This document shows, in pieces, positions 16,341-25,167 of a DNA stretch of 52,834 nt. Below the pieces are notes generated by a model, which saw nothing but the letters and a program-made list of their open reading frames with translations, ran no database searches and was not told the origin of the DNA. The translations under genes were made by a program, and so were the position numbers. The number at the start of each line of letters is the position of its first letter. Position 1 is the stretch's first letter. Source of the DNA: an uncultured Clostridia bacterium (lineage in GTDB: Bacteria; Bacillota; Clostridia; Christensenellales; Borkfalkiaceae); the NCBI GenBank assembly GCA_947175485.1, contig CAMWMZ010000005.1, forward strand, positions 1 to 52,834, read 5' to 3'.

Positions 16341-16369
16341 ATGATAACACAAGCCAAAATGGTTGTCAA
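16341..16369 (-). promoter_or_regulatory. Promoter of the yitT pair
   Basis: Read on the minus strand, TTGACA (16364-16369) and TATCAT (16341-16346) are separated by 17 bases, a short distance upstream of the ATG at 16310. Confidence 0.8.
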
Positions 16370-16426
16370 TGCAAAGACGTGGTAATTATTGTTATTTTGA
16401 GCTAAATCGGCGGGCGGCAAGGATTG

Positions 16427-16463
16427 CCCGCCCCTGCGGCGGTTAAACCGCCGCAGGGGCGGG
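16427..16463. repeat. GC-rich 37-base palindrome between divergent promoters
   Basis: Two perfectly complementary 18-base arms (CCCGCCCCTGCGGCGGTT and its complement) flank a single A. It lies between the minus-strand yitT promoter and the plus-strand amylase promoter and belongs to neither coding unit. A competing smaller stem (CGGGC 16411-16415 with GCCCG) could form on its left. It resembles a dispersed REP-type palindrome or a strong transcriptional insulator. Confidence 0.75.
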
Positions 16464-16479
16464 TTTGGTTAAATGCGTA

Positions 16480-16509
16480 TTGACTTTAAGAGCGCGGGTA
16501 TGTTATACT
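16480..16509 (+). promoter_or_regulatory. Promoter of the GH13 gene
   Basis: TTGACT (16480-16485) and TATACT (16504-16509) are 18 bases apart. Transcription would begin about 16516, after an in-frame ATG at 16513, which therefore cannot be used. Confidence 0.75.
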
Positions 16510-16530
16510 TGAATGAGTAGAGGACTTGCT

Positions 16531-18570
16531 ATGATTAACAGAAACGCTCTGTTTGCCGACGAGACGTTAAATTTCAAAATTCCGTACGAACCCTGTGCGG
16601 GCGATACGGTCAGGCTTATATTCCGCACCCTTGCAAACGACGTGTTGCAGGCTTTTGCCGTTATAAACGGAGTGCGCCACAAGATGACGAAATTCAAAAG
16701 CGAAAGCCATTTCGATTATTATAGCTTTTCGTTCAAATGCACGCAGAGGCGCGTGGAATATTATTTTATGGCGCTGGACGAGGATGACGTGGTTTGCTAT
16801 AACCGCTTGGGGTGTGTGGAAAACGTTCAGGAGGAATTCGACTTTTCTTTTCAGCCCGGGTTCAAGGTGCCCGACTGGGCGAAGGGGATTGTATTTTATC
16901 AGATTTTCCCCGACCGCTTTTGTAACGGTAATCCCGAAAACGACGTGGCGGACAACGAATACTATTATACGGGCGGACATTCCCGCCGTATAAAAGAGTG
17001 GTATAAGCTGCCGGACGAGTTGGACGTGAACAATTTTTACGGCGGCGATTTACAGGGCGTCAGACAGAAGCTCGATTATTTGCAGGATTTGGGAGTTGAG
17101 GCGATTTATTTCAATCCGCTTTTCGTTTCCCCTTCAAACCATAAATACGACGCGCAGGATTATGATTATATAGACCCGCATCTTGCCGTTATAGAGGACG
17201 ACTGTGACCATGCGATGCAGTTTTGGGAAAAGCACAACGGTTTTGCACCTAAATATATTAAGCGCACTACGTCTTTGAAAAACCTTGAGAAGTCGAACGA
17301 ATACTTTGCGGATCTGGTAAAAGAAATCCATGCGCGCGGTATGAAGGTTGTTATAGACGGCGTTTTCAACCACTGCGGTTCTTTTAATAAGTGGCTGGAC
17401 AGAGAGGGCATATATCTGAATAAAGACGGTTATGTTGACGGCGCGTTCCAATCGGAGAAAAGCCCTTACAGAAAATATTTTAAATTCAAAAAGAACGAAG
17501 CTCACAGCGATTACGAGGGGTGGTGGGGTTATCAGACTTTACCCAAACTCAATTACGAACAAAGCGCGGAGCTTGAGGATTATATTTTAAACCTCGGCGC
17601 GAAGTGGGTTTCCGCGCCGTATAACGTGGACGGCTGGCGCCTGGACGTTGCCGCCGATTTGGGGCACAGCGAAAGATACAATCATAAATTTTGGCAAAAA
17701 TTCCGCGAGCGGGTGCGCGCGGCTAATCCCGAAGCGTTTATATTCGCGGAGCATTACGGTTCTCCCGAAGCGTGGTTCAACGGTAAGGAGTGGGATTCGG
17801 TAATGAATTACGACGCTTTCATGGAGCCCGTTACTTACTTTTTGACCGGTATGGAAAAGCACAGCGAATCGTTCGATTACGGAAAGCTTTGGGACGGACA
17901 GCAGTTTTTCGACGGTATGTTCAAGAATATGGCGAAGTTTCCGCGCCCTGCGCTTGACAGCGCGTTGAACCAGCTTTCAAATCACGACCATTCCAGATTT
18001 TTAACCAGAACCAACGGCGTTGTGGGAACGCTTAAAACACGCGGACCGCACGAGGCGGGATATAACGTTGACAAACGCGTTATGCAGCTCGGCGTTCTGA
18101 TACAGATGACCTGGGTAGGGTCGCCCGGGGTTTATTACGCTGACGAGGCGGGACAGGTGGGCTGGACGGACCCCGATAACCGCCGCACGTATCCTTGGGG
18201 AAACGAAGATTGGGATTTGATAAATTTCCATAAAGCGGCAATAGCTTTGCGTAAAAAGGTTCCTTGCATAAAGTCCGGAAGCATAAAAAGGCTTGACGCG
18301 GGAATAGGATATATCGCTTACGGAAGGTTCGACGCGGACGAATGCTGCATAGTAGTTATAAACTGTACCGATAATGAAATTTCTTTGGGCGTCCCCGTTT
18401 GGGAGCTTGGTATACCGCACAACGGCGCGGAAATGACCTTGAAATTCGCTTGCGGAGGTTGGGGATATACCGAGCAAGAGGAAAAGAGCGGGGTGCGCCA
18501 CGGCAGGCTGTTTGTAACACTGCCCGAAAAATCAGGCGGAGTTTATCATTATTCTTTTAAAGAGGAATGA
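16531..18570 (+). CDS. GH13 neopullulanase / cyclomaltodextrinase-type alpha-glucan hydrolase
   Basis: This 679-residue enzyme has an N-terminal beta-sandwich (about 1-115) typical of the neopullulanase/maltogenic amylase subgroup, then the (beta/alpha)8 barrel starting with FYQIFPDRFCNG. The catalytic triad is visible: nucleophile Asp372 in GWRLDVA, acid/base Glu407 in FAEHYG, and Asp486 in LSNHDHS. There is no signal peptide, so it acts inside the cell on imported maltodextrins, cyclodextrins or glycogen. TAGAGG seven bases before the ATG at 16531 and the promoter position rule out the in-frame ATG 18 bases upstream. GlgB follows 83 bases later, which suggests a glycogen or maltodextrin unit. 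Confidence 0.9.
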   Translation: MINRNALFADETLNFKIPYEPCAGDTVRLIFRTLANDVLQAFAVINGVRHKMTKFKSESHFDYYSFSFKCTQRRVEYYFMALDEDDVVCYNRLGCVENVQEEFDFSFQPGFKVPDWAKGIVFYQIFPDRFCNGNPENDVADNEYYYTGGHSRRIKEWYKLPDELDVNNFYGGDLQGVRQKLDYLQDLGVEAIYFNPLFVSPSNHKYDAQDYDYIDPHLAVIEDDCDHAMQFWEKHNGFAPKYIKRTTSLKNLEKSNEYFADLVKEIHARGMKVVIDGVFNHCGSFNKWLDREGIYLNKDGYVDGAFQSEKSPYRKYFKFKKNEAHSDYEGWWGYQTLPKLNYEQSAELEDYILNLGAKWVSAPYNVDGWRLDVAADLGHSERYNHKFWQKFRERVRAANPEAFIFAEHYGSPEAWFNGKEWDSVMNYDAFMEPVTYFLTGMEKHSESFDYGKLWDGQQFFDGMFKNMAKFPRPALDSALNQLSNHDHSRFLTRTNGVVGTLKTRGPHEAGYNVDKRVMQLGVLIQMTWVGSPGVYYADEAGQVGWTDPDNRRTYPWGNEDWDLINFHKAAIALRKKVPCIKSGSIKRLDAGIGYIAYGRFDADECCIVVINCTDNEISLGVPVWELGIPHNGAEMTLKFACGGWGYTEQEEKSGVRHGRLFVTLPEKSGGVYHYSFKEE

Positions 18571-18653
18571 AGTATTTAAGGCATATATAAGGGGTAATTC
18601 GGAATTTAACCGCCGTAAGGCGTTTAATAAGATAAATTAATCGAGGGGAAACG

Positions 18654-20747
18654 ATGGAAAACAAATTTTTCGGCGAACTGGACAGATATCTGTTCCACCA
18701 CGGCACACATTACGAGCTTTACAACAAAATGGGCGCGCATATACGCGAAATAAACGGAGTGCGCGGCGTTCATTTTGTGCTTTGGGCGCCTAATGCGCGT
18801 GCGGTATGCGTAGTTTCGGACGGAAACGGCTGGACGCCGTGGCGCGACGTTATGGAAAAGGTTGACGACGCGATGTGGGAGCTTTTCGTTCCCGGTATGT
18901 GCGAGGGCGTTAAATACAAATACCTTGTAGTTCAGGCGGACGGAAGAGAGGTTTACAAAATAGACCCGTACGCATTCCGTTCCGAGCTCCGCCCCGCTAA
19001 TGCTTCTATCGTTGCGGACCTTGATAATTACGTTTGGGGCGACGGTAAATGGCGCAAAGAAAACGAGGGCGCGAACTTCCTTGAAAAGCCTATGGCGGTT
19101 TACGAGGTGCATTTAGGAAGCTGGAAGAAGGATTTATCCAAATGGGATGAGGACCAGTATTTCGATTACCGCAGACTTGCGCACGAGCTTGCCGAATATA
19201 TAAATTATATGGGGTATACGCATATAGAGCTTATGGGTATATGCGAATATCCGTTCGACCCGAGCTGGGGATATCAGGTTACCGGATATTTTTGCCCGAC
19301 GGCGCGTTACGGCACGCCCGAGGACTTTATGTACTTTGTGGATTATATGCACAAAAACGGTATAGGCGTTATTCTGGACTGGGTGCCCGCGCATTTCCCC
19401 AAAGACGATTGTGCACTTGCCAATTTTGACGGCACTCCGCTTTACGAATACGCAGACCCTTTGCGCGCGGAATATCCAGAATGGGGCACAAAAGCTTTTG
19501 ATCTGGGCAAAAAGGAAGTATCTAACTTTTTGATTGCTTCCGCGTTTTTCTGGGTTGAAAAATATCATATAGACGCTTTGCGCGTCGACGCGGTTGCGGC
19601 GATGCTTTATAACAGCTTCGGAAGAGAGCAATACCGCCCGAATATTTACGGCGGAAACGAAAATCTTGAAAGCTTTGAATTTTTCCGCCACCTCAACAGC
19701 GTGCTGAGGCAGAGAACGGACGCGTTTTTGATTGCCGAGGACAGCTCTATTATAGACGGAATAACCAAGCCCGCGAAAAAGGGCGGGTTCGGGTTCGGAC
19801 TGAAATGGAATATGGGCTGGATGAACGATTCCATAAAGTATTATAATACAGACCCTATTTTCAGACCCTATCACCACCACCTGATGACGCATACGTTCGA
19901 ATATGCTTTCAATGAAAATTATATGCTTGTTTTATCCCATGACGAAGTTGTTTACGGAAAAGGCAGTCTTATTAATAAATTTATCGGTAATAAGATGGAT
20001 AAAATGGGCAGTATGAAAACCTGCTTTACAATGATGACGGGACACCCCGGCAAAAAGCTGCTGTTTATGGGGCAGGACTTTGCGCAGGAAAGCGAGTGGA
20101 ATTTTAAAACCGGGCTTGACTGGTGGCTTTGCGACGATGAAGGGCACCGCGACGTTATGAACTGTTGGCGCACCCTTTTACATATTTACAAGGAAAGACC
20201 CGTTCTGCACAACGATTGCGGCGGCGCGGTTACTTGCGAGTGGATTAACAGCGGGGATTATAACCGCAATATATTTACGTTTATAAGGCGCAATCCCTGG
20301 AATTATAATAACGCTTTGATATTCGTTTGTAACTTTGCGCCCGTATACAGAAAGGATATGGGGGTAGGCGCGCCCGTAGACGGCGTTTATAAGCGCATAT
20401 TTACTACTTATTCGGAATATGAGTTGTTGGAAATACAGACAAAAGAAGAGCTTTGCGACGGCAGAAGGTATAAGCTTACTTTTGATTTAAGACCTTATGA
20501 AAGCGTGATTTTCGAGGTTCCGTTCAAAGAGCAAACGGAAGAAGAGAAGAAAAAGGAACAAAAGGTAAAATCGGAAATAAAGAAAGCGCATAAGGAAGTT
20601 AAAAACGATTTGTCGCATATACCGCAGGTGGAGGTGCCAGCGGAGCTGACCGCAGTAAAACCCAAAAAGACTGCGGCGAAAAAACCCGCAGCCAAGAAAC
20701 CGACTGAAAAAAAGACGGCTAATGCAAAAAAACCTGCCGAAAAGTAA
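18654..20747 (+). CDS. glgB: 1,4-alpha-glucan branching enzyme with basic Lys/Ala/Pro tail
   Basis: This 697-residue GH13 enzyme forms alpha-1,6 branches in glycogen. It has an N-terminal CBM48-like region (VLWAPNA, AVYEVHLGSW), then the barrel with GYQVTGYFCPT. The catalytic residues are Asp312 in LRVDAV, Glu362 in IAEDSS and Asp430 in LSHDEV. A strong GAGGGGAAACG site precedes the ATG. After the usual C-terminal beta domain (ends about residue 625), the protein carries about 70 additional residues: a charged EEKKKEQK helix and then a histone-H1-like Lys/Ala/Pro tail (KKTAAKKPAAKKP). This tail is unusual for GlgB and suggests electrostatic tethering, for example to nucleic acid or another polyanion. 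The tail was checked to be in frame and ends just before the terminator. Confidence 0.95.
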   Translation: MENKFFGELDRYLFHHGTHYELYNKMGAHIREINGVRGVHFVLWAPNARAVCVVSDGNGWTPWRDVMEKVDDAMWELFVPGMCEGVKYKYLVVQADGREVYKIDPYAFRSELRPANASIVADLDNYVWGDGKWRKENEGANFLEKPMAVYEVHLGSWKKDLSKWDEDQYFDYRRLAHELAEYINYMGYTHIELMGICEYPFDPSWGYQVTGYFCPTARYGTPEDFMYFVDYMHKNGIGVILDWVPAHFPKDDCALANFDGTPLYEYADPLRAEYPEWGTKAFDLGKKEVSNFLIASAFFWVEKYHIDALRVDAVAAMLYNSFGREQYRPNIYGGNENLESFEFFRHLNSVLRQRTDAFLIAEDSSIIDGITKPAKKGGFGFGLKWNMGWMNDSIKYYNTDPIFRPYHHHLMTHTFEYAFNENYMLVLSHDEVVYGKGSLINKFIGNKMDKMGSMKTCFTMMTGHPGKKLLFMGQDFAQESEWNFKTGLDWWLCDDEGHRDVMNCWRTLLHIYKERPVLHNDCGGAVTCEWINSGDYNRNIFTFIRRNPWNYNNALIFVCNFAPVYRKDMGVGAPVDGVYKRIFTTYSEYELLEIQTKEELCDGRRYKLTFDLRPYESVIFEVPFKEQTEEEKKKEQKVKSEIKKAHKEVKNDLSHIPQVEVPAELTAVKPKKTAAKKPAAKKPTEKKTANAKKPAEK

Positions 20748-20753
20748 AATAAT

Positions 20754-20799
20754 ACGAAAAAACGCTCCCGTGCAAGTTTGCTCGGGAGCGTTTTTTCGT
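20754..20799. terminator. Bidirectional terminator between glgB and the convergent LRR gene
   Basis: The stem CGCTCCCG/CGGGAGCG is extended by A6/T6 arms and a 12-base loop. The T-run serves glgB and the A-run serves the minus-strand gene. Confidence 0.9.
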
Positions 20800-20825
20800 A
20801 AGAGGTCACAAACGTGAGGGTATGC

Positions 20826-22010
20826 TTAATTTGTCAATGTTCCGTCCGTGCAGTAAACGGTGAAGCCGCCGCAATCTTTAATCCAGTTGGAGGGTTTTTG
20901 GATTGCGTTCCATTGTGCTTTGGTGCCGTCGAAGCGTATGTCTTTGAGCGAGGGGCAGCCTGTGAAGGCTCCGGATTGAAGCGCCGTAATTCCGACGTGC
21001 AAGGTAACTTCTGTAAGATCGCGGCAATATAAGAACCCGTATGATTTTATTGTTGTTATATTCGAGGGAATATCTATCTGTGTAAGCCCTGCGCACTCGT
21101 AAAACGCGTTGGTGCCTATATTTTGTGCGGAAGCGGGGATAACGGCGGTTTTTAAAGCTGTTATAATCTCTCCCTTATTGCCCGAGTTATCTATTATGCA
21201 ATTGCCTTCGCTCCTAATATAAGGGTTTGCGGGGTCTACCGTTATCTTTTCTATATTCGATGCGCGGAAAGCGGTGGGATTTATTTGATATACGTTTTTT
21301 GGAATGTAAAGCTCGGTTATTCCGCAGTTCACGAAAGCGTCGTCGCCTATGTGCGTCAAAGCTTCAGGTAATTCTATACTTTTAAGATTGACGCAGTTTT
21401 CGAAATTCCCGCGGTAAAGCTCTTTTAAGGTCGAAGGAAGTTCGACGCTTGTAAGATTGGGGCAGTTTGCAAAAGCGTATTCGCCGAAAGCGCAAAAGGC
21501 GGAGGAGAAGTCGGGCATAATGACCCTTGTGAGTTGAGTGCAGCCGTTAAACGCATTATATCCCACGGCGTATACCGGTAAACCGTTATATTTGGGAGGT
21601 ATAATCAAAACCGAATCGGTTGCCGTGCCTACGCCGACAACGCTGTATTCGTTAGTATATGTGTTGAGCTTGTATTCGAGCCCTTGAGTATATTTAAAAC
21701 CGCAGTCTTTACAGCCGTTTTCGTCCAGATTGTGGGCGGCTTTGCCGCTTATTTCTTCTGCATGGCCGCATGAGGACGCGTGCCAGTGGCTGTATTTATC
21801 AAACGTGTAGCCGCTTTCATACGTGTGTGTATGCGAAGGCGCGGGGGTGGTTGATCCGCTTTGGCTGACGTTGCCCGAAGCTCCTTGCTGGGTTCCGTTT
21901 TCCGTGCCGTTGCCGACAGGGGTGCCTAATGTTTCGCATCCCGCCATAGTTGCCGCGCAAGCGATAGCTGCCGAAGCGGCTAAAATTGAGGTTAAAATTT
22001 TCTTTTTCAT
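20826..22010 (-). CDS. BspA-type leucine-rich-repeat surface lipoprotein
   Basis: This 394-residue exported lipoprotein has a signal peptide ending MAGC (Cys25) and a Ser/Gly/Thr-rich linker. A His/Cys-containing segment (HTHTYESGYTF, HWHASSCGH, GCKDCGFKY) follows at about 60-108; this frequently accompanies surface LRR proteins of gut Firmicutes. Residues about 125-385 carry LRR_5 (BspA/TpLRR) repeats with LTRVIMPDF, LTSVELPSTL, LKSIELPEAL and similar phases. These proteins sit on the surface and mediate adhesion or protein-protein contact; the partner cannot be read from sequence. AAAGGAG precedes the ATG. It is transcribed alone, divergently from nadA. Confidence 0.88.
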   Translation of the reverse strand: MKKKILTSILAASAAIACAATMAGCETLGTPVGNGTENGTQQGASGNVSQSGSTTPAPSHTHTYESGYTFDKYSHWHASSCGHAEEISGKAAHNLDENGCKDCGFKYTQGLEYKLNTYTNEYSVVGVGTATDSVLIIPPKYNGLPVYAVGYNAFNGCTQLTRVIMPDFSSAFCAFGEYAFANCPNLTSVELPSTLKELYRGNFENCVNLKSIELPEALTHIGDDAFVNCGITELYIPKNVYQINPTAFRASNIEKITVDPANPYIRSEGNCIIDNSGNKGEIITALKTAVIPASAQNIGTNAFYECAGLTQIDIPSNITTIKSYGFLYCRDLTEVTLHVGITALQSGAFTGCPSLKDIRFDGTKAQWNAIQKPSNWIKDCGGFTVYCTDGTLTN

Positions 22011-22143
22011 TTTTGACTCCTTTAAAAAAGTTGAGTTAACGTGTGGTGCGTTTCTGCTTATATAACAATCCGCGCCGTGTTTTTGTTGGTAAATATCGAA
22101 GAAAATTTTTTAACGGGTTGTAAAAAGGGCAATTATTTTCCGC

Positions 22144-22172
22144 TTGACCTCGGTAATTATATATTGTATAAT
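22144..22172 (+). promoter_or_regulatory. Promoter of nadA
   Basis: TTGACC (22144-22149), a 17-base spacer and a perfect TATAAT (22167-22172) lie 25 bases before the ATG, giving a leader of about 20 bases. Confidence 0.85.
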
Positions 22173-22197
22173 TCATACGTAAAGCATAGGAATTGAA

Positions 22198-23112
22198 ATG
22201 ATAAAAGATTTACAGGATAAAATTATAAAACTAAAAAAAGAGAGGGATATCTGTATCCTTGCCCATAGCTATATGTCTGAGGAAATCTGTGAGATTGCGG
22301 ATTTCACGGGGGACAGCTACGCGCTTTCGGTAAAAGCGAAAACCGCCCCGCAAAGCACAGTTATTATGTGCGGAGTGAGATTTATGGCGGAAACGGTTAA
22401 AATGCTTTCTCCGCAAAAAAGGGTCATACTTTCAAATCCCGACGCGGGTTGCCCGATGGCGGAGCAGTTCGATAAGGAAGTAATAGAAGAGGTTAAGAAA
22501 ATGTACCCCGATTACGCGGTTGTGGCTTACGTAAACACTACGGCGGAGCTTAAAACGGTTGCGGACGTTTGCGTTACCTCTTCGAGCGCGGTAAAAATAT
22601 GCAAGGCAATCCCGCAGAAAAATATTCTTTTTATCCCCGATATAAATCTGGGTACTTACGTAAAAAATCAAGTGCCCGAAAAGAATTTCAAGCTTTTATC
22701 CGGCGGGTGCCCCACGCACGCGAAAATTGAAAAGAGCGACGTGCTCGCGGCGAAAAAGGCACACCCTGACGCTTTGTTTTTGGTTCACCCCGAGTGCCGA
22801 ACGGAGGTGGTTGAGCTTGCCGATTACGTGGGCTCGACTTCCGGAATAATGGATTTTGCGGAAAAGTCGGATAGGAAAGAGTTTATTATAGGCACGGAAA
22901 ACGCTATCGTTCAGCATTTGCAGTTTAAATGCCCAGAGAAGAAATTTTATCCCCTTTCGAAGGATTTGGTTTGCCACAATATGAAAATAACCACTCTGCC
23001 CGATGTATTGAATTGTATTTTAGGCACTGGCGGAGAAGAAATAGTTTTAAAAGAGGAGCTGCGCGTTAAAGCCGTTAAGTGCATCGAAAAAATGATAGAG
23101 TACGGCGGTTAA
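22198..23112 (+). CDS. nadA: Quinolinate synthase A (4Fe-4S)
   Basis: This 304-residue enzyme condenses iminoaspartate with dihydroxyacetone phosphate to quinolinate in de novo NAD synthesis. The length matches the compact NadA form. The three cluster cysteines are Cys85 in DAGCPM, Cys171 in GGCPTH and Cys259 in LVCHNM, spaced 86 and 88 residues apart as in the family. Substrate-binding signatures LAHSYM, TGDSYALS and CGVRFMAE are intact. No nadB or nadC lies beside it, so iminoaspartate must come from an oxidase or dehydrogenase encoded elsewhere. The isc-type genes just downstream supply the cluster it needs, a logical and recurrent neighbourhood in Firmicutes. Confidence 0.95.
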   Translation: MIKDLQDKIIKLKKERDICILAHSYMSEEICEIADFTGDSYALSVKAKTAPQSTVIMCGVRFMAETVKMLSPQKRVILSNPDAGCPMAEQFDKEVIEEVKKMYPDYAVVAYVNTTAELKTVADVCVTSSSAVKICKAIPQKNILFIPDINLGTYVKNQVPEKNFKLLSGGCPTHAKIEKSDVLAAKKAHPDALFLVHPECRTEVVELADYVGSTSGIMDFAEKSDRKEFIIGTENAIVQHLQFKCPEKKFYPLSKDLVCHNMKITTLPDVLNCILGTGGEEIVLKEELRVKAVKCIEKMIEYGG

Positions 23113-23251
23113 TTATATTAAGCCCGTTTAAATTTTCGTCGGGTTAGGGTTATGGATTGCGCGCTTATATGTGCGGGTGTTTTAACAATCCGCGCTTTCC
23201 CTTTCGGACGCGCTTTTTTGTGTTTTTGATAAATTTCGGCAGGTGTTAAGT

Positions 23252-23641
23252 ATGATGATAACGACGAAGGGCAGAAACGCCCTTAAAATTATGATAGATT
23301 TGGCTCAGCACGCGGACGGCGGATATATTTCGCTTGCGGATATAGCGGAGAGGCAAAAAGAATCCTTGAAATACCTTGAAACGAGCGCGGCGCAGCTTAC
23401 GGCGGCGGGGTTCGTTACGAGCGCACGCGGTAAAAGCGGCGGCTATAAGCTTGCAAAAAGTGCTGAGGAATACACCGTTGCCGAAATTTTAACGGCGGGA
23501 GAGGGTTCCCTTGCGCCTGTAAGCTGCCTTATAAGCGGGTGCGAAAACGCGGGCACGTGTATGACTTTACCGCTTTTCAAAGAGCTTGACGAGGTTATAA
23601 TGAACTTTTTAACCTCTAAAACCTTGAAGGATTTGATTTAA
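23252..23641 (+). CDS. iscR: Rrf2-family regulator, IscR-like
   Basis: This protein of about 129 residues has a winged-helix N-terminus (TTKGRNALKIMIDLA, then ISLADIAERQKES) and the cluster-binding region with Cys92, Cys97 and Cys103 (CLISGCENAGTC). That pattern matches the C-X(4-5)-C-X5-C of [2Fe-2S] IscR proteins. It would sense Fe-S status and control Fe-S assembly genes. A GTG at 23243 is in frame, but AGGTG at 23241-23245 is better placed as the ribosome site for the ATG at 23252 or 23255. It lies upstream of iscS and iscU. A candidate operator covers the iscS promoter. IscR function is inferred from the cysteines and context. Confidence 0.87.
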   Translation: MMITTKGRNALKIMIDLAQHADGGYISLADIAERQKESLKYLETSAAQLTAAGFVTSARGKSGGYKLAKSAEEYTVAEILTAGEGSLAPVSCLISGCENAGTCMTLPLFKELDEVIMNFLTSKTLKDLI

Positions 23642-23673
23642 TAACCTATAATGATTTTTGCGGGAGCGTTTTT

Positions 23674-23871
23674 ATGGACGATATCGTTATTTGTGAAGAG
23701 TGCGGGAGTGAATTTTTAAAAGGGACTTCCGAGATGATGAGTTTATGCCCCGAGTGCGCCCATTATCTTTACGGATATCCTAACTGCAACCACGTTTTTA
23801 AGGATGGAAGATGTATCCGCTGTTATTGGGACGGCAGCGAAAGCGATTTTATAAAAGAATTAAAGCTATAG
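23674..23871 (+). CDS. Small zinc-ribbon protein of unknown function
   Basis: This 65-residue protein carries two CxxC knuckles (CEEC, CPEC) and a third Cys group (CNHVFKDGRC, IRCYWDG), so it is a predicted zinc ribbon or metal-binding protein. It begins 33 bases after the Rrf2 gene, with GGGAGCG eight bases before the ATG, and probably shares its transcript. Its place between the regulator and cysteine desulfurase suggests an accessory role in Fe-S or sulfur handling, but nothing in the sequence proves this. I do not recognise a named family. Confidence 0.7.
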   Translation: MDDIVICEECGSEFLKGTSEMMSLCPECAHYLYGYPNCNHVFKDGRCIRCYWDGSESDFIKELKL

Positions 23872-23910
23872 CTTTGTGAATTTAATATAAAGTTTTTTGA
23901 ACTTTTACAT

Positions 23911-23935
23911 AATTCCTATTGACAAAGTAGGGATT
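23911..23935 (+). promoter_or_regulatory. Candidate IscR/Rrf2 operator over the iscS promoter
   Basis: An imperfect 25-bp inverted repeat (AATTCCTATT ... AGTAGGGATT, 8 of 10 arm positions complementary) spans the -35 hexamer of iscS. A second copy of the left arm in inverted orientation, ATAGGAATT, lies at 23965-23973 next to the start codon. Position and symmetry suit a repressor; assignment to the nearby IscR-like protein is inferred. Confidence 0.5.
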
Positions 23936-23947
23936 AATTTTTATAAT
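23919..23947 (+). promoter_or_regulatory. Promoter of iscS-iscU
   Basis: Perfect TTGACA (23919-23924), 17-base spacer and perfect TATAAT (23942-23947). The leader is about 23 bases. Confidence 0.9.
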
Positions 23948-23976
23948 AATATCATACTGTTTACATAGGAATTACA

Positions 23977-25167
23977 ATGAAAACGATTTACGTTGACAAT
24001 GCGGCTACTACCGCAATGAGCGATACCGCAATAAACGCAATGCTTCCGTATTTAAAAGAGATTTACGGAAATCCTTCTTCACTGCATACGGCAGGGCAGA
24101 TTGCAAAGGAAGCGTTGGATAGCGCCCGCGAAAAAATCGCTGAATGCTTAAATTGCGAAGCGCGGGAAATTTATTTTACTTCCGGCGGGAGCGAAGCGGA
24201 TAATCAGGCTATACGTTCGGCGGCGCTAAACGGTGCAAGAAAGGGTAAAAAGCACATAATTTCAACCGCGTTTGAGCATCACGCGGTTTTGCACACATTG
24301 AAAAAGCTTGAAAAAGAGGGCTTTGAGGTAACTTATCTTGACGTTCATTCAAACGGGCTTATAACCGCTGCGGAGGTGGAGGCGGCAATCCGCCGAGATA
24401 CCGCGTTGGTAACGGTTATGTACGCTAATAACGAGGTAGGCACAATTCAGCCAATAAGAGAGATAGGCGATGTTTGCCGCAGGGCGGGAGTTGTTTTTCA
24501 TACGGACGCGGTGCAGGCGGTAGGGCATATCCCCGTTGACGTAAAGGCGGACAACATAGATATGCTTTCGCTTTCGGCTCACAAGTTCCACGGCGCTAAG
24601 GGTGCGGGCGCGCTTTTCGTGAAGCGCGGAATACCGTTGCAGACCTTTGTTGAAGGCGGCGCTCAGGAGCGCGGGAAACGCGCCGGCACGGAAAATCTTG
24701 CGGGAATCGCTTCAATGGCGGCGGCTTTGCAAGAGGCTTGCGAAAATATGGAAATTAACTGTAAGAAAGAGCGGCTTTTGAGGGACAAGCTTATTGCGGG
24801 GCTTTTGAAAATTCCTCATTCCAAATTAAACGGCGATATAGAAAACAGGCTGCCTGCCAACGTGAATATTTGCTTTGAGGGAATCGAGGGCGAAAGCCTT
24901 TTATTGCTGCTCGACGCCAAGGGTATATGTGCTTCAAGCGGCTCGGCCTGTACTTCGGGTTCTTTGGACCCCTCCCACGTGTTGCTTGCTTTGGGGCTTC
25001 CGCACGAGGTTGCGCACGGCTCGTTAAGGCTCAGCCTTTCCGAAAACAATACCGAAGAGGAAGTTGAAGTAATTCTGGAAGAAGTTCCGAAGGTTGTGGA
25101 ATATTTAAGAAACATTTCCCCCGTATGGGAAGAGCTTGAAAAGGGCTCGAAGCCCCATCTTATTTAA
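23977..25167 (+). CDS. iscS: Cysteine desulfurase, IscS/NifS type
   Basis: This 396-residue PLP enzyme takes sulfur from cysteine for Fe-S clusters and other thio-cofactors. The PLP lysine is Lys203 in SAHKFHG, and the persulfide-carrying cysteine is Cys325 in [10 protein letters not shown]. That form (longer, flexible loop) marks the IscS/NifS group rather than SufS. The N-terminal [11 protein letters not shown] and the [11 protein letters not shown] cofactor loop are intact. It has its own strong promoter. It ends 124 bases before the scaffold gene, in a stretch with no terminator, so the two are probably cotranscribed. Confidence 0.95.
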   Translation: MKTIYVDNAATTAMSDTAINAMLPYLKEIYGNPSSLHTAGQIAKEALDSAREKIAECLNCEAREIYFTSGGSEADNQAIRSAALNGARKGKKHIISTAFEHHAVLHTLKKLEKEGFEVTYLDVHSNGLITAAEVEAAIRRDTALVTVMYANNEVGTIQPIREIGDVCRRAGVVFHTDAVQAVGHIPVDVKADNIDMLSLSAHKFHGAKGAGALFVKRGIPLQTFVEGGAQERGKRAGTENLAGIASMAAALQEACENMEINCKKERLLRDKLIAGLLKIPHSKLNGDIENRLPANVNICFEGIEGESLLLLLDAKGICASSGSACTSGSLDPSHVLLALGLPHEVAHGSLRLSLSENNTEEEVEVILEEVPKVVEYLRNISPVWEELEKGSKPHLI

